Numbered from the stretch's first letter, positions 10,533 to 18,714 are shown. The stretch: DNA of 64,000 nt from Chrysogorgia sp. JL179-B06 (GCA_035772405.1 JAYKKM010000026.1:62001-126000), one strand, 5' to 3'. Numbers and translations: made by a program. The notes: generated from the letters alone by a model not told the origin.

Positions 10533-11517
10533 ATGTCATTAAACATTGGGGGTAAAAGAACCTATGCGCAAGCTCAAGAAATCAATATTAAGACGATACT
10601 GAAAATTGTGTATTATATACAACATTTTCGTAACCGATACATTGGATTATTATTTGCCGTCTGTGACTTATGTGACTATTACTATGGGGGAATTATCGAA
10701 TGTATGGAATTTGAATCGAGACAACTTGGTCGTGGATATAAAGACTACGCCTATATTGAAAAAATGAAACCTGAAATGCATCAAGATGAATGCATGGATT
10801 GGCGAATCTTAACAGATAAACAACACTATATAATACCCGTTGTTCATACACAACGAAAATATTATATTTAATGGTGAAAAACTCTGTGAGCGTTATCACA
10901 AATTACTATTAATACCCGCACAAACATTAATGAAATCTATTTTTCATTTGAATGATAATCATTCTGATAATTTTTTTATTGAAATTCAACACAGTTATTA
11001 CCCAAGAAATGATATTTACCACTTTATTTCTATTACTATTAATGATGAGCAAACTACAATTCCTAAACCCATAGGGTATGGAGGGTCTTATCTTTGTAAT
11101 ACATTACATAGACTTAATCGTTGTTTTAGTCATGAATTTACATATTGCTGTATTTATTTATATTTTATAGATCCGTTTTATTTAAAGGCTGCTTTTTATT
11201 ATCTACATAATTTAGATAATTTTGAGAAAATAGTGTATCAACTTGTATGCTGTTTTATTTTCTTTTGCGAAAATCATAACCCTATATCAAAACTTAAAAC
11301 TAGTAACGATAGGGTTTATACTTTTAATCTCGATAAGCTTGTTAAGCTGATGCATATGAAAACCCACCCCTGTACCTGTTGTTATAAAAATTGTCAGAAA
11401 TACTCTTATTGGTTTAAATTATTCTATAAGACAAGTAAACCCTATAAGTTTAAAGTCAGTTTATTTTCAGATCAAGTTAAAAATAATAGTATTATACAAA
11501 ATAATCGTCCCGCTTAG
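10533..11517 (+). CDS. Unknown protein in two overlapping frames, probably one frameshifted gene
   Basis: The first frame runs 10533-10871 (112 aa, from ATG). The second is open from about 10831 to 11517 (about 225 aa) but lacks an ATG at its beginning, so a single frameshift near 10840 most simply joins them into one protein of about 328 aa. The second part is rich in Tyr, His and Cys, with a CTCCYKNC cluster near its end, and has hydrophobic stretches (FTYCCIYLYFIDPFY). No family is recognised. A TATA-like element lies about 35 bp upstream. Confidence 0.45.
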
Positions 11518-11539
11518 TTTACAATATTACCCCCCGCAT

Positions 11540-11698
11540 ATGGATATAATATATAATTTTTCTATAAGGGTAAGGATTACATCTAATACCAGTACATCAA
11601 CTACTTTTATTATTAAGAGTATTATAGAATCATATAATATTAACTTTGAAGATCCTGACATTATAATACAGAGTATTGAAAAATTGTATTTAGACTAA
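11540..11698 (+). CDS. Small unknown 52-aa protein
   Basis: A short frame with its own ATG encodes 52 residues rich in Ile, Ser and Thr and ends SIEKLYLD. It begins 22 bp after the previous gene and its stop overlaps the end of the convergent Bcl-2-like gene by 9 bp. No family is recognised and it could be a chance frame in AT-rich DNA. The tight fit between neighbours is the main support. Confidence 0.3.
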   Translation: MDIIYNFSIRVRITSNTSTSTTFIIKSIIESYNINFEDPDIIIQSIEKLYLD

Positions 11699-12088
11699 TT
11701 TAAAAAATTCAAAGAATATATTCCACAACCCAAACCACGACGTGTGTTTTTTATCATGAGGGAATAAAATGAATTTAAGATGTGAATTTCTAAAATATAA
11801 AATTGTTTGACGTACAAATAGTTTGATATAATATTCCTCATTATCAATGTGTTTATATCTAAAAAAACACAGGATTAAAGCAAAAAATGCTATTATTTGT
11901 CCAATTTCATGGCGATCCATACGATTATAGACATCTAAAAGTTCACGTGGACATTTTAAATGGGCTATAATATTTTTATATAAATTCTCATGTTCGTCAA
12001 GACATTTCCACACACTTTGTTCCATATTTTTATTGATTTTTATTTCAAAACGTGCCAGTTCTTTTACCATGACATTCCACACCTCCAT
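11690..12088 (-). CDS. Possible Bcl-2-like apoptosis regulator
   Basis: This 132-aa protein has a segment resembling a BH1 motif (MDRHEIGQIIAFFALILCF, residues 57-75, compared with the family pattern of an aromatic/acidic lead followed by W/I-GRIVAFF). Near the C-terminus is a BH2-like WFGLWNIFFEF at 118-128. Helical spacing and total size fit a compact viral Bcl-2 homologue. Adintoviruses are known to carry Bcl-2-like genes, so the context supports this. The canonical Gly-Arg of BH1 is replaced (IGQ), and no C-terminal membrane anchor is evident. Predicted role: blocking host cell death. A structure search would decide. Confidence 0.45.
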   Translation of the reverse strand: MEVWNVMVKELARFEIKINKNMEQSVWKCLDEHENLYKNIIAHLKCPRELLDVYNRMDRHEIGQIIAFFALILCFFRYKHIDNEEYYIKLFVRQTILYFRNSHLKFILFPHDKKHTSWFGLWNIFFEFFKLV

Positions 12089-12124
12089 GTTTTCACATTA
12101 CTGATATTTTTATTTAGAACAATA

Positions 12125-12355
12125 TCATTTTATACATTTCGGTTTTCTTTTTTTCAAATCAGTCTTTCGTTTCAAATCCTTATTATTATCCATTATATAT
12201 CGTTTTTCCATAAGATCACTCGTAAATTTTCTAGAACGCCATTGCATATATTGTTTATTTATATATAGTTTCTCAATATAAAGACCCTCTAACTCACGAT
12301 ATTTATCGCGTTGTGTACAAATAATATCTTGATCATAATTCGAATAGATTGTCAT
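12125..12355 (-). CDS. Small unknown basic protein (76 aa)
   Basis: This 76-aa frame is rich in Lys, Arg and Tyr with a likely helical middle (LEGLYIEKLYINKQYMQW) and a basic tail (KRKTDLKKRKPK) that could act as a nuclear localisation signal. It lies 36 bp before the Bcl-2-like gene and 34 bp after the H3-tail-like gene, all on the minus strand, suggesting one transcription unit of three genes. No family is recognised. Confidence 0.45.
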   Translation of the reverse strand: MTIYSNYDQDIICTQRDKYRELEGLYIEKLYINKQYMQWRSRKFTSDLMEKRYIMDNNKDLKRKTDLKKRKPKCIK

Positions 12356-12389
12356 TCGTTTTTCTTCATGATGTTCATCGCCTTTTTTT

Positions 12390-13250
12390 TCACGTTTTCA
12401 TATATATTAACGAACGTTTATAACATCTTTTCTTCAATGGCGGATCGTTCAATACTTCTCGGTCGTCTTCCTCTTCTTCTTCTTCCTCTTCTTCACATAC
12501 TGGAAATAATGGCTGGGGTGAATTAGGTGGGGGTGGTAGTTGTGGTGGTGGTGAAAGAGGAATAGGAGATAATGTGGGGGAAAGAGCATTTGCTAATTCA
12601 TCCACAATTTGTAATAATTGTTTTCCTTGTTGAACGGGTACCATTTCATCACACATTCGTATTAAATTCGCAGGAGAAGGAATAGGGATTTGACCGAAGA
12701 AATCAATGGGCATATCGTATATGTAATTATCTAATTCATCTTCTGGTCGTGGCGGTGAGATCGTTTGCGGGGGAATAGGAGATGCATTATACTTTGCTTG
12801 CGGTGTTTGAAGCGGTATATTATACTGTTCTTGCGATAATAGAGGCGGTACTTGCCGTGGCGACGTGTTATACTTCGCTTGCAGGAGTAGAGGGTGTATG
12901 TAACCCTCCTGTTCTTGAGGCGATGAATTTACTTGCAGGGGGGGTAGCTTTGCTTGCCGTGGTGACGACTTCGCTTGCCGAGGGGCCACGTGACTGGACG
13001 GTGTTATCGGTAGAGCAAAATTTAATGGCGACTGTGCAATGTCTTTAGTTATTTTGATGTTCTTTTTTCTTGTGATTTCTTGGCTGTATGCTTGTTCATC
13101 ATCTGAAATATTCCGTCCCATTTGACGATATTCTTGTTGCTGATGACGGCGTTGTTTTAACATTTTGGGAATATCTTTTCCCCTACTTTCAATCCGTGCA
13201 ATGGTTTTTCCACTTTCCAAATTTCTATGTGTCTGTTTCACACGGGCCAT
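12390..13250 (-). CDS. Proline-rich protein with histone H3 tail-like N-terminus
   Basis: The 286-aa product starts MARVKQTHRNLESGKTIAR. After Met removal this aligns with the start of histone H3 (ARTKQTARKSTGGK) without gaps: A1, R2, K4, Q5, T6, R8, G13 and K14 are identical, while K9 is replaced by Asn. The next part is basic (KMLKQRRHQQQEYRQ). The middle is Pro/Gln-rich with repeated SPRQAK and AKYN words. The C-terminal part has Pro-rich runs and then an unbroken Glu/Asp stretch before a basic PLKKR. It has no fold that I recognise and looks disordered. Inferred role: occupying readers or modifiers of H3 K4 in the nucleus. It is divergent from 13541 and shares a CCAAT promoter region. Confidence 0.65.
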   Translation of the reverse strand: MARVKQTHRNLESGKTIARIESRGKDIPKMLKQRRHQQQEYRQMGRNISDDEQAYSQEITRKKNIKITKDIAQSPLNFALPITPSSHVAPRQAKSSPRQAKLPPLQVNSSPQEQEGYIHPLLLQAKYNTSPRQVPPLLSQEQYNIPLQTPQAKYNASPIPPQTISPPRPEDELDNYIYDMPIDFFGQIPIPSPANLIRMCDEMVPVQQGKQLLQIVDELANALSPTLSPIPLSPPPQLPPPPNSPQPLFPVCEEEEEEEEEDDREVLNDPPLKKRCYKRSLIYMKT

Positions 13251-13540
13251 GCTGAGATTGTGTCTAAAAATTTTGGAAACAAACGTTTATAAAAAAACAC
13301 GTAAAAAAAATAGCGTAACCTGATTGGTTGAACTTAATTCCCCAATAAAATATCGTGGTATTCTCATTGGTCGAATGATAAAATCAATATTTTAAGATTA
13401 CTAATACATGTAAATCTTTTTTAATCTTTTTGTTGACTTAATGCAGTACATATTCCCCCAAATATTTATCGGTAAAAACGTTGCTAGGAAAGATATAAAA
13501 ACATACATTAGAAGTCATATTTTATTAAAACACTTTCAAC
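13251..13540. promoter_or_regulatory. Divergent promoter with inverted CCAAT boxes and TATA
   Basis: The gap between the H3-tail-like gene and the rightward small genes holds two ATTGG boxes (ctgattggttg near 13320 and ctcattggtcg near 13362). A TATA-like gatataaaaac lies near 13491-13501, about 40 bp before the ATG at 13541. The arrangement fits a bidirectional NF-Y type promoter read by host RNA polymerase II. Confidence 0.55.
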
Positions 13541-13804
13541 ATGGTTGCAGGGACTAAAGAAAATCCTCTGTTGGTAATAATTACCGATTTAGCAAAGTAT
13601 TTTTCACACAATGAATATAAAGTGGTTGAATGTCATAAAATGGAAATGTTACCGTTACCCAACAATGCACGTGATAGAATAATATATAAGTTGTTATTGT
13701 TAGGTGATGAATATATATATACCTACTCATCAGAGGATTTTACACCATTGATCGGGCTATTTGTGCGTGTAACATGCGATGATCCTCCACCCTATCAGCC
13801 ATGA
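13541..13804 (+). CDS. Small unknown protein (87 aa)
   Basis: This 87-aa frame sits right after a CCAAT/TATA promoter. It starts MVAGTKENPLLVIITDLAKYF and ends with a Pro-Pro-x-Tyr sequence (DDPPPYQP). PPxY is a known late-domain motif that binds WW-domain ubiquitin ligases of the NEDD4 type; its use here is an inference. Its last bases overlap the next start codon (ATGA), so the two are probably translated from one message. No family is recognised. Confidence 0.55.
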   Translation: MVAGTKENPLLVIITDLAKYFSHNEYKVVECHKMEMLPLPNNARDRIIYKLLLLGDEYIYTYSSEDFTPLIGLFVRVTCDDPPPYQP

Positions 13805-14034
13805 ATCAAGCAAAAATTATATCTATGAGGAGCTTGAGAGATCTATCTCGTGAACGAAATCTACAGTTAATGGGTTCAAGACCCAAACCTGCAGCACCGA
13901 AACAGTTGTATGAACTTTTCTTTAAAGATGAAGATAACAATTATTTTAAAATCGAATTCGATTCATCCGAACACGATAAGATTGGGAAAAGCGTGTATCT
14001 TACCAATCAATATATATTTATCGTAAAAGACTAA
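13801..14034 (+). CDS. Small unknown protein (77 aa)
   Basis: This 77-aa frame overlaps the previous stop by 4 bp. The N-terminal half is basic (MRSLRDLSRERNLQLMGSRPKP) and the C-terminal half looks beta-rich (NNYFKIEFDSSEHDKIGKSVYLTNQYIFIVKD). The end pattern resembles that of its neighbours at 13541 and 14084, each of which also closes in alternating hydrophobic stretches, so these three may be a small related cluster. No family is recognised. Confidence 0.5.
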   Translation: MNQAKIISMRSLRDLSRERNLQLMGSRPKPAAPKQLYELFFKDEDNNYFKIEFDSSEHDKIGKSVYLTNQYIFIVKD

Positions 14035-14083
14035 TCCCTTTGTATATATAGCCATCTCTAGCTAAAAACATTAATTATTAGAC

Positions 14084-14416
14084 ATGATGGCAACAAGAAC
14101 AAATATAGATATAAACGAAATTAAACTTGATAACGTGAAGTTATACACTTCTGAATTTCTATATACAACATGCAAAGACTCTGATTTTTATGTGGTGGAC
14201 TTCATGAGAGAAGATAAAATTTGGTTAGACAACCGGTGCGGGATAATACTAAAGGATTTTAACCTCACCTCTGTTCTTAATACCCGAATGGGAGTCGAAG
14301 CTGGAATTATTGTTGCTGTGATTCATCGCCAGGAAAATCAAGAAGATCTCGTGGGTCGACATATCTTCTTTGTAAACTCTTACACGATGTATTGTAACCC
14401 CGAAGTATTACGTTAA
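14084..14416 (+). CDS. Small unknown protein (110 aa)
   Basis: This 110-aa frame begins MMATRTNIDINEIKLDNVKLY. It looks like a compact alpha/beta protein with hydrophobic strands (FYVVDFM, GIIVAVIH, RHIFFVNSYTMY). It is preceded by TATA-like sequence (tgtatatatagcc, 14041-14053) about 35 bp before the ATG, so it may have its own promoter. No Cys cluster or membrane segment is present and no family is recognised. Confidence 0.5.
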   Translation: MMATRTNIDINEIKLDNVKLYTSEFLYTTCKDSDFYVVDFMREDKIWLDNRCGIILKDFNLTSVLNTRMGVEAGIIVAVIHRQENQEDLVGRHIFFVNSYTMYCNPEVLR

Positions 14417-14995
14417 ACAATAAAAAACCATTATCATCTATTTTGACATGTGTGAATTAATTAACACGCTCTCCTTATCGCGCTCACGGGTATCTTAAAA
14501 TATATACTAAAATGTGTGAAAAGTGTAAAATAAAGTATCAAAAAGCATAAAAATATGCTTAAATAAGTATAAAAATGCTTAAATATCTAGAAATAGACGT
14601 ATTTAAACACGGGAAATATATATTTCACAGGGACTAATCCCTCAAAATGGCCGCTAATCCCTACAAGTAATTAAGGTTAAAACTAATTAAAAAATCGTAG
14701 CTACCCAAAGTACACAAACAAAATGGTCGCTAATCCCCACAAGTAAAGTCATTGTTCACTACCCTATAATATATCAAACTGTTTTGACATAAGGGGAGGA
14801 ATCAGAACAAAACGCTTCGCGTCCTTAAGCTTCATTGTTCCGACCCTATTATTAATCATACTGTTTTGACATAAGGGGTGTGAATAGAACACGACGCGTA
14901 TTATATATTCGCATCCCTAATCGTTTAACAACCCGTATTGTTCCCCACCTATAATAATTCACTTGTTTTGACATGAGGGGGTTAATGAACAAGCT
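14417..14995. repeat. Non-coding iteron-like region with three related ~90-bp units
   Basis: No gene is seen here. Three spaced copies of a unit occur: each begins with attgtt and a C-rich ccctat/cctata TATA-like word, then gttttgacataagggg or gttttgacatgagggg. The conserved words fall near 14774, 14855 and 14960, and a shorter relative (ttttgacatg) is near 14441. Short repeats of taaatat and aaaaatgctt lie between 14530 and 14600. The block sits in front of the spliced gene and could be an enhancer or a replication origin; I cannot tell which. Confidence 0.5.
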
Positions 14996-15160
14996 CTGAT
15001 TGGTTAGATACGGGGGAGGTTTGATTATAGAAACTCTGATTGGTTAAAACCGCAAACCATTGTAATAGACCGAGAGCGTCATTATAAAATAAATCACGTA
15101 TGCGTGTCTCGCACCACAACGATTTCAAGCTAGAACCAAGCAAAAATAAAAAACTCGAAG
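14996..15160 (+). promoter_or_regulatory. Promoter of spliced acidic gene: two CCAAT boxes and TATA
   Basis: Two identical words (ctctgattggtta, near 14995 and 15033) are inverted CCAAT boxes. A TATA-like attataaaataa at about 15081 lies 80 bp before the ATG at 15161. This is a standard host-type RNA polymerase II promoter. Confidence 0.6.
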
Positions 15161-15706
15161 ATGTCCAACCAAACCAACACGAAACCCATCCAGAAAACAA
15201 CCGAAGTCAATGTAAGTTAGCATAAAATGTTTTTTACTGTCTGTATACAAGCGACATGTAATTATTATGTTTTTTATATTTTCTCTTAGAACGAAGCCCT
15301 CCCTCCATCCCCGCTTGAAGACGAAGACCCCAGTGTGGAAGCTACCCCGCTTTACGCTGTCAAATGTGAGGTAAGATAGGGCTAAAAATGTTTTTACTAT
15401 ACAAGCGCTATGTATTTATTATGTTTTTTATATTTCTCTTAGAAAGAAACCATCCCTCCTCCCCCAATAGACGACGTAGATGTACCCGATACCATTCCGG
15501 GGGTACTCCTGGTGCGGGATCTAGACGGCGAAAGCGAGTGGGCCTTCCGTGTCCAACAGGACACGGAATTCGATTTTGATGAATATGAATCGCCTGTACG
15601 CGAAGAGGAAGACGATGATCCACGCGTGTGGGGATACGTCGACACGCGGGGTGAGTCGTTTATATATTACGAAAGTACAGACACTATGGTGAAAATGGGG
15701 CAATAA
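15161..15706 (+). CDS. Spliced acidic protein, three exons
   Basis: Exons are 15161-15211, 15290-15370 and 15443-15706, all phase 0, with donors GTAAGT and GTAAGA and acceptors TCTCTTAG. The product is 131 aa: 17 + 27 + 87. Exons 2 and 3 start alike (NEALPPSP and KETIPPPP), and the two introns (78 and 72 nt) are clearly related along their length, so an exon-plus-intron unit was duplicated. The body is strongly acidic (EEEDDDP, DFDEYES) with Pro-rich stretches, which suggests a transcriptional activator or a disordered scaffold, but no family is recognised. It has its own promoter and a poly-A-like aataaa at 15750. Confidence 0.65.
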
Positions 15707-16185
15707 TTATTTATATTTTAATTTGTAGGGGTACAACATTTGGTGAAACAATAAACATTTTTAATTTGTAGGAATAGTCTACATAGGGGTATTATATCCT
15801 AGCAGAAAGCCCTTCAAAGACATTACTAATTTATTTGTGTAATTTTTTTATTGTTTCCTTGTAAAAATATATATTCATCCAAACTTCTCCATCGTGTGTG
15901 TGTTTTTACTATAGCTAACTCTTTCATCATATGCTAACGAACAACCCTTGCGTAAAATAAGCAATTCATTGAACAAGGGATGACCAGATTGTCGCTATGG
16001 ACCTGAGTCAATCTCATTCGAATCGAAAATTCGACTACGGGTTGATCGCGCACCGATGCAGTTTAATAATAAACAGAACATCGGAAGAATTCAGAGTCTT
16101 GTACCGAAGCACAACTTACAAGCGAGCAAAACACACACAACTGATAAAATATGAAATAACATCTGCTTATATACTAAACAAATCT
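15707..16185. other. Non-coding stretch after the viral block
   Basis: It contains an aataaa signal near 15750 and AT-rich sequence. A frame from 15997 is visible, but it depends on the tandem repeat that follows and has no family features. I see no gene, and this may be the transition from the viral element to other DNA. Confidence 0.4.
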
Positions 16186-16500
16186 CTTAAAATTTATTTA
16201 GGTTTTTCTCCAAATTTAATAAAACACTTTTACACCTCTAATATTTTTATTTGGGATATTTCATCTAAAATTATTTTGAGGTTTTTTCAAAACTCTATCT
16301 CTCTCAAAATTTTTTGGGAAGCAACACTCCGAAATAATTTTTATCTTAAAATTTATTTTGATTTTTCTCCAAATTTAATAAAACACTTTTACACCTCTAA
16401 TATTTTTATTGGATAATTCATCTAAAATTATTTTGAGGTTTCTCCAAACTCTATCTCTCTCAAAAACTTTTTTGGGAATCCGAAATAATTTTTATGAGAT
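16186..16500. repeat. Two-copy 159-bp tandem repeat
   Basis: A unit starting cttaaaatttattta at 16186 recurs at 16345 with a few changes. It includes tctccaaatttaataaaaca and cacctctaatatttttatt in both copies. The unit length of 159 is a multiple of three, which creates a spurious repeated protein frame. Confidence 0.8.
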
Positions 16501-16888
16501 ATATCCTCTTATAATATTTTGAGATCCTTTTTAAAAATACCCTTACTAAGGAATATCAGTCATTCGGCCATAAGATGGCGTCGAGGTAAGAGCTCCATGG
16601 CGGAAATTTCTATGATTAATTCAAAATGCTTATTTTTATTTCAATAAACATGACTCCAAATAAAAATAAGGACAGTTCAAAAACTGTTTATTTTTATTTT
16701 CAAACATCATTACAAGTCTTCAAATAAAAATATGGTGTTTTTGCATGGTACGTAAGTATAACATCACATCGGGTGAGGTATGATGGTTATGTATAATAGA
16801 ATTTTTTGTATTTTTTTTCAAAAACGGGGTGTGTGTCAGTATATATATCACAGTGTGAATGATGATCTGATTAAGTGCTGTCTCGGAT
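16501..16888. other. Non-coding DNA, no gene seen
   Basis: AT-rich sequence with several copies of the word caaataaaaata (near 16660, 16718) and t-rich inverses (ttatttttattt). No protein family, RNA gene or element boundary is recognised. Confidence 0.4.
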
Positions 16889-17232
16889 GCTATATGGGGT
16901 TGAAAGCAATGATGGATCAGGAACAGGAAGTTTAGTCGTAGAATTTCGTGTTCCGAATAATTGATAATCAGTGGGAAAAGTTTGCACAGAACCCAAACAT
17001 GTCTAAGGTGAAACAGTGTGGAGAACGAGAGACGCGGAATATATCCAGAACTATGCCTCGATGAATAGTTCTGGATATATTCCGCGTCTCTCGTTCTCCA
17101 CACTGTTTCACCTTAGACATGTTTGGTTTCTCGGTGAACTTTTCCACACTGATCATCAGTTGTTCAGAACACTAAATTCTACGACTTAAACATCCTGTTC
17201 CTGGTTCATCACTGCTTTCAACCCCGTATAGC
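16889..17232. repeat. Long fold-back (inverted repeat), 344 bp
   Basis: Two arms of roughly 165 bp are inverted copies around a 10-base loop at 17055-17064. The inner 90 bp is almost perfect (tctggatatattccgcgtct on the right matches the left arm). The outer part has small gaps and mismatches. The frames it creates on both strands are by-products. It resembles a fold-back or MITE-like insertion, with no coding content. Confidence 0.85.
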
Positions 17233-17616
17233 AAATGACGTCAGTACTTGCTTAACACTATTCACCTTGAATGACCTTCAAACTCTGTGGTCGTTCAACT
17301 CAGGATTATCAAAAAACTGGTCGTACAACAACACGATCCAAGTGATATATATACTCTTGACCGCGACCACTTTTTGACTAATTTTAATACAAAAAACCTC
17401 TTGTATACGACCAGCTTCATATCCCCCCCTGATTTGATCACTGGTCGTTCTATACAGGGTGACCACACCTTAAAATGTTTCAACCCCCCTGGAAATTTGG
17501 GATTGTGCTGTGCTCTGATTGGTCCATTCAAATCATTCTTGATTCTGATTGGCTTAGAGCTCGGTTCCAATCCCAAACACATTGATATATATATATATAT
17601 ATATATATTACTACTC
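17233..17616. other. Non-coding DNA left of Polinton A, with (AT)n at its end
   Basis: The words tggtcgt and gaccac recur several times, two CCAAT-type boxes lie near 17515-17555, and an (AT)n run occupies about 17584-17608. No gene is recognised. Polinton A homology starts abruptly at about 17617, right after the microsatellite, which marks the truncation point. Confidence 0.5.
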
Positions 17617-17710
17617 CATAGAGACAACATTTTTTCACACGCATAGACATTAGAAGCATTGAAGCCAGTAATGTCAAATGTCACACACATAAAACTAGAC
17701 GTGGGGGTGC

Positions 17711-18532
17711 TTACTGTGCGTTTTCTGCGTCACACACTTTACCACGGTGCATCCAATGGTTATGGTTGCTCAACGTCACGTCGTTTTTAAATTTACGATT
17801 ACACCAGGGACACTGAACCCTGATGTCAGAGAAGTATTTTGTTATTACGTTAATAGCGGAGTCATATGACTCACACAACAACGTTAGATACCCAGCCAGT
17901 TTGAACCCAGCCATCAGTTTCTTTTGGTCTTCAGACGTCCTACCTGTACCGCCTGGGTTCTTGAACTCAATCACGAGTCCATTATACCTTTTGTGTGTGT
18001 CGACAATAATCAAATCAGGTGTTCCGCGTTGATAGCCTTTTTTCCATGAATTTATTCTTTTCGCAGAGGTGTCTTGATTCTCACCACAAGCGGCTATCAA
18101 AATGTCTTCTGGGTAGTATTTCCTGATGTAGTCGACAACTTTCGTGTGCAGGTCAAACTCAGTGATCATCTTGAATTGGTTCTTCTTGAGAAGTGTGAAG
18201 GTTCCAGTCTTTCTGATGCTTGGTAAAACGCATGTGTACACCCATTTTCTAAACTGTTTCGCACGCTCCATTTTACTTGAGAATATCAGTGAATATACCC
18301 CGGGTTCGTTGATAAATACGGTCTGTGGGTTAGACTTCAAAGGGGTCGTCAAATCACCGCCCCTCATTTTACAATCGGATTCAACGTGAGCACTCACTGC
18401 ATCCTTTGGTCGAGCATAACCTAGAGCACTCGCGACGTCTTTCGCTTTGAACCATATTTCACCTTCGCTACTCATAACCGTCGTGATGCTAAAACCATCA
18501 AAATCAAATAATTGCACTGAGTTGGTTGTCAT
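17711..18532 (-). CDS. BRO-N domain / PD-(D/E)XK nuclease / C2H2 finger protein (A)
   Basis: From the ATG at 18532 (MTTNSVQLF) the protein is about 273 aa. The first ~115 residues form a BRO-N domain (IWFKAKDVASALGYARPKDAV, then NEPGVYSLIFSSKM), a DNA-binding module of large DNA viruses and phages. A restriction-like or VRR-type nuclease core follows, with RGTPDLII and VIEFKNPGGTGR giving the D...ExK pattern. The C-terminus has one C-x2-C...H-x4-H finger. An upstream in-frame ATG at 18577 exists, but copies B and C support 18532, as does the promoter-like TTTTTGTGGA..TATAGTA just before it. Likely role: a DNA-processing or recombination factor. Confidence 0.75.
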   Translation of the reverse strand: MTTNSVQLFDFDGFSITTVMSSEGEIWFKAKDVASALGYARPKDAVSAHVESDCKMRGGDLTTPLKSNPQTVFINEPGVYSLIFSSKMERAKQFRKWVYTCVLPSIRKTGTFTLLKKNQFKMITEFDLHTKVVDYIRKYYPEDILIAACGENQDTSAKRINSWKKGYQRGTPDLIIVDTHKRYNGLVIEFKNPGGTGRTSEDQKKLMAGFKLAGYLTLLCESYDSAINVITKYFSDIRVQCPWCNRKFKNDVTLSNHNHWMHRGKVCDAENAQ

Positions 18533-18562
18533 TACTATAGTTCCACAAAAATATTTTTTTAT
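18533..18562 (-). promoter_or_regulatory. Promoter-like motif before BRO-N gene (A)
   Basis: Reading on the minus strand: an A/T run, then TTTTTGTGGAACTATAGTA ending directly at the ATG. The same shape (T run, TGG, purines, TATAGT) is found before several other genes in copies B and C. Confidence 0.45.
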
Positions 18563-18582
18563 GGATTGGCGCGTCAATCCAC

Positions 18583-18714
18583 TTAGCCTTTGTTGGGGTC
18601 TTTATAGATCTGATTTGTCGCGTACCAACGCATCCGATGTGTTTTAACACTCGATTTGTTCTTCGGTTTAAAGAAGTCTCTCACACTACGAACCAGCTTT
18701 CTAAACCAACCCAT
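18583..18714 (-). CDS. Small conserved basic protein MGW (A)
   Basis: This is a 43-aa frame starting MGWFRKLVRSVRDFF and ending around MRWYATNQIYKDP. Equivalent genes occur at the same place in B (42124-42279, 51 aa) and C (55568-55708, 46 aa), with the start, the Arg/Lys-rich middle and the RWY.TNQIYK motif conserved while other positions differ. This argues for a real protein. The MG start could allow N-myristoylation, and the amphipathic basic helix suggests membrane or nucleic-acid contact. Function unknown. Confidence 0.65.
   Translation of the reverse strand: MGWFRKLVRSVRDFFKPKNKSSVKTHRMRWYATNQIYKDPNKG

Noticed and set aside
12782..13048. Plus-strand frame of 88 codons
   Set aside because: Antisense shadow of the proline-rich H3-tail-like gene.
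14982..15200. Minus-strand frame across the promoter and first exon
   Set aside because: It covers CCAAT/TATA elements and a well-defined splice donor; no family features.
15997..16416. Frame of 139 codons with a repeated FSPNLIKHFYTSN motif
   Set aside because: The protein repeat is only the translation of a 159-bp DNA tandem repeat (a multiple of three); there is no family or promoter support.
17041..17156. Overlapping frames on the minus strand of the fold-back
   Set aside because: They are produced by the palindrome and have no features of a real protein.
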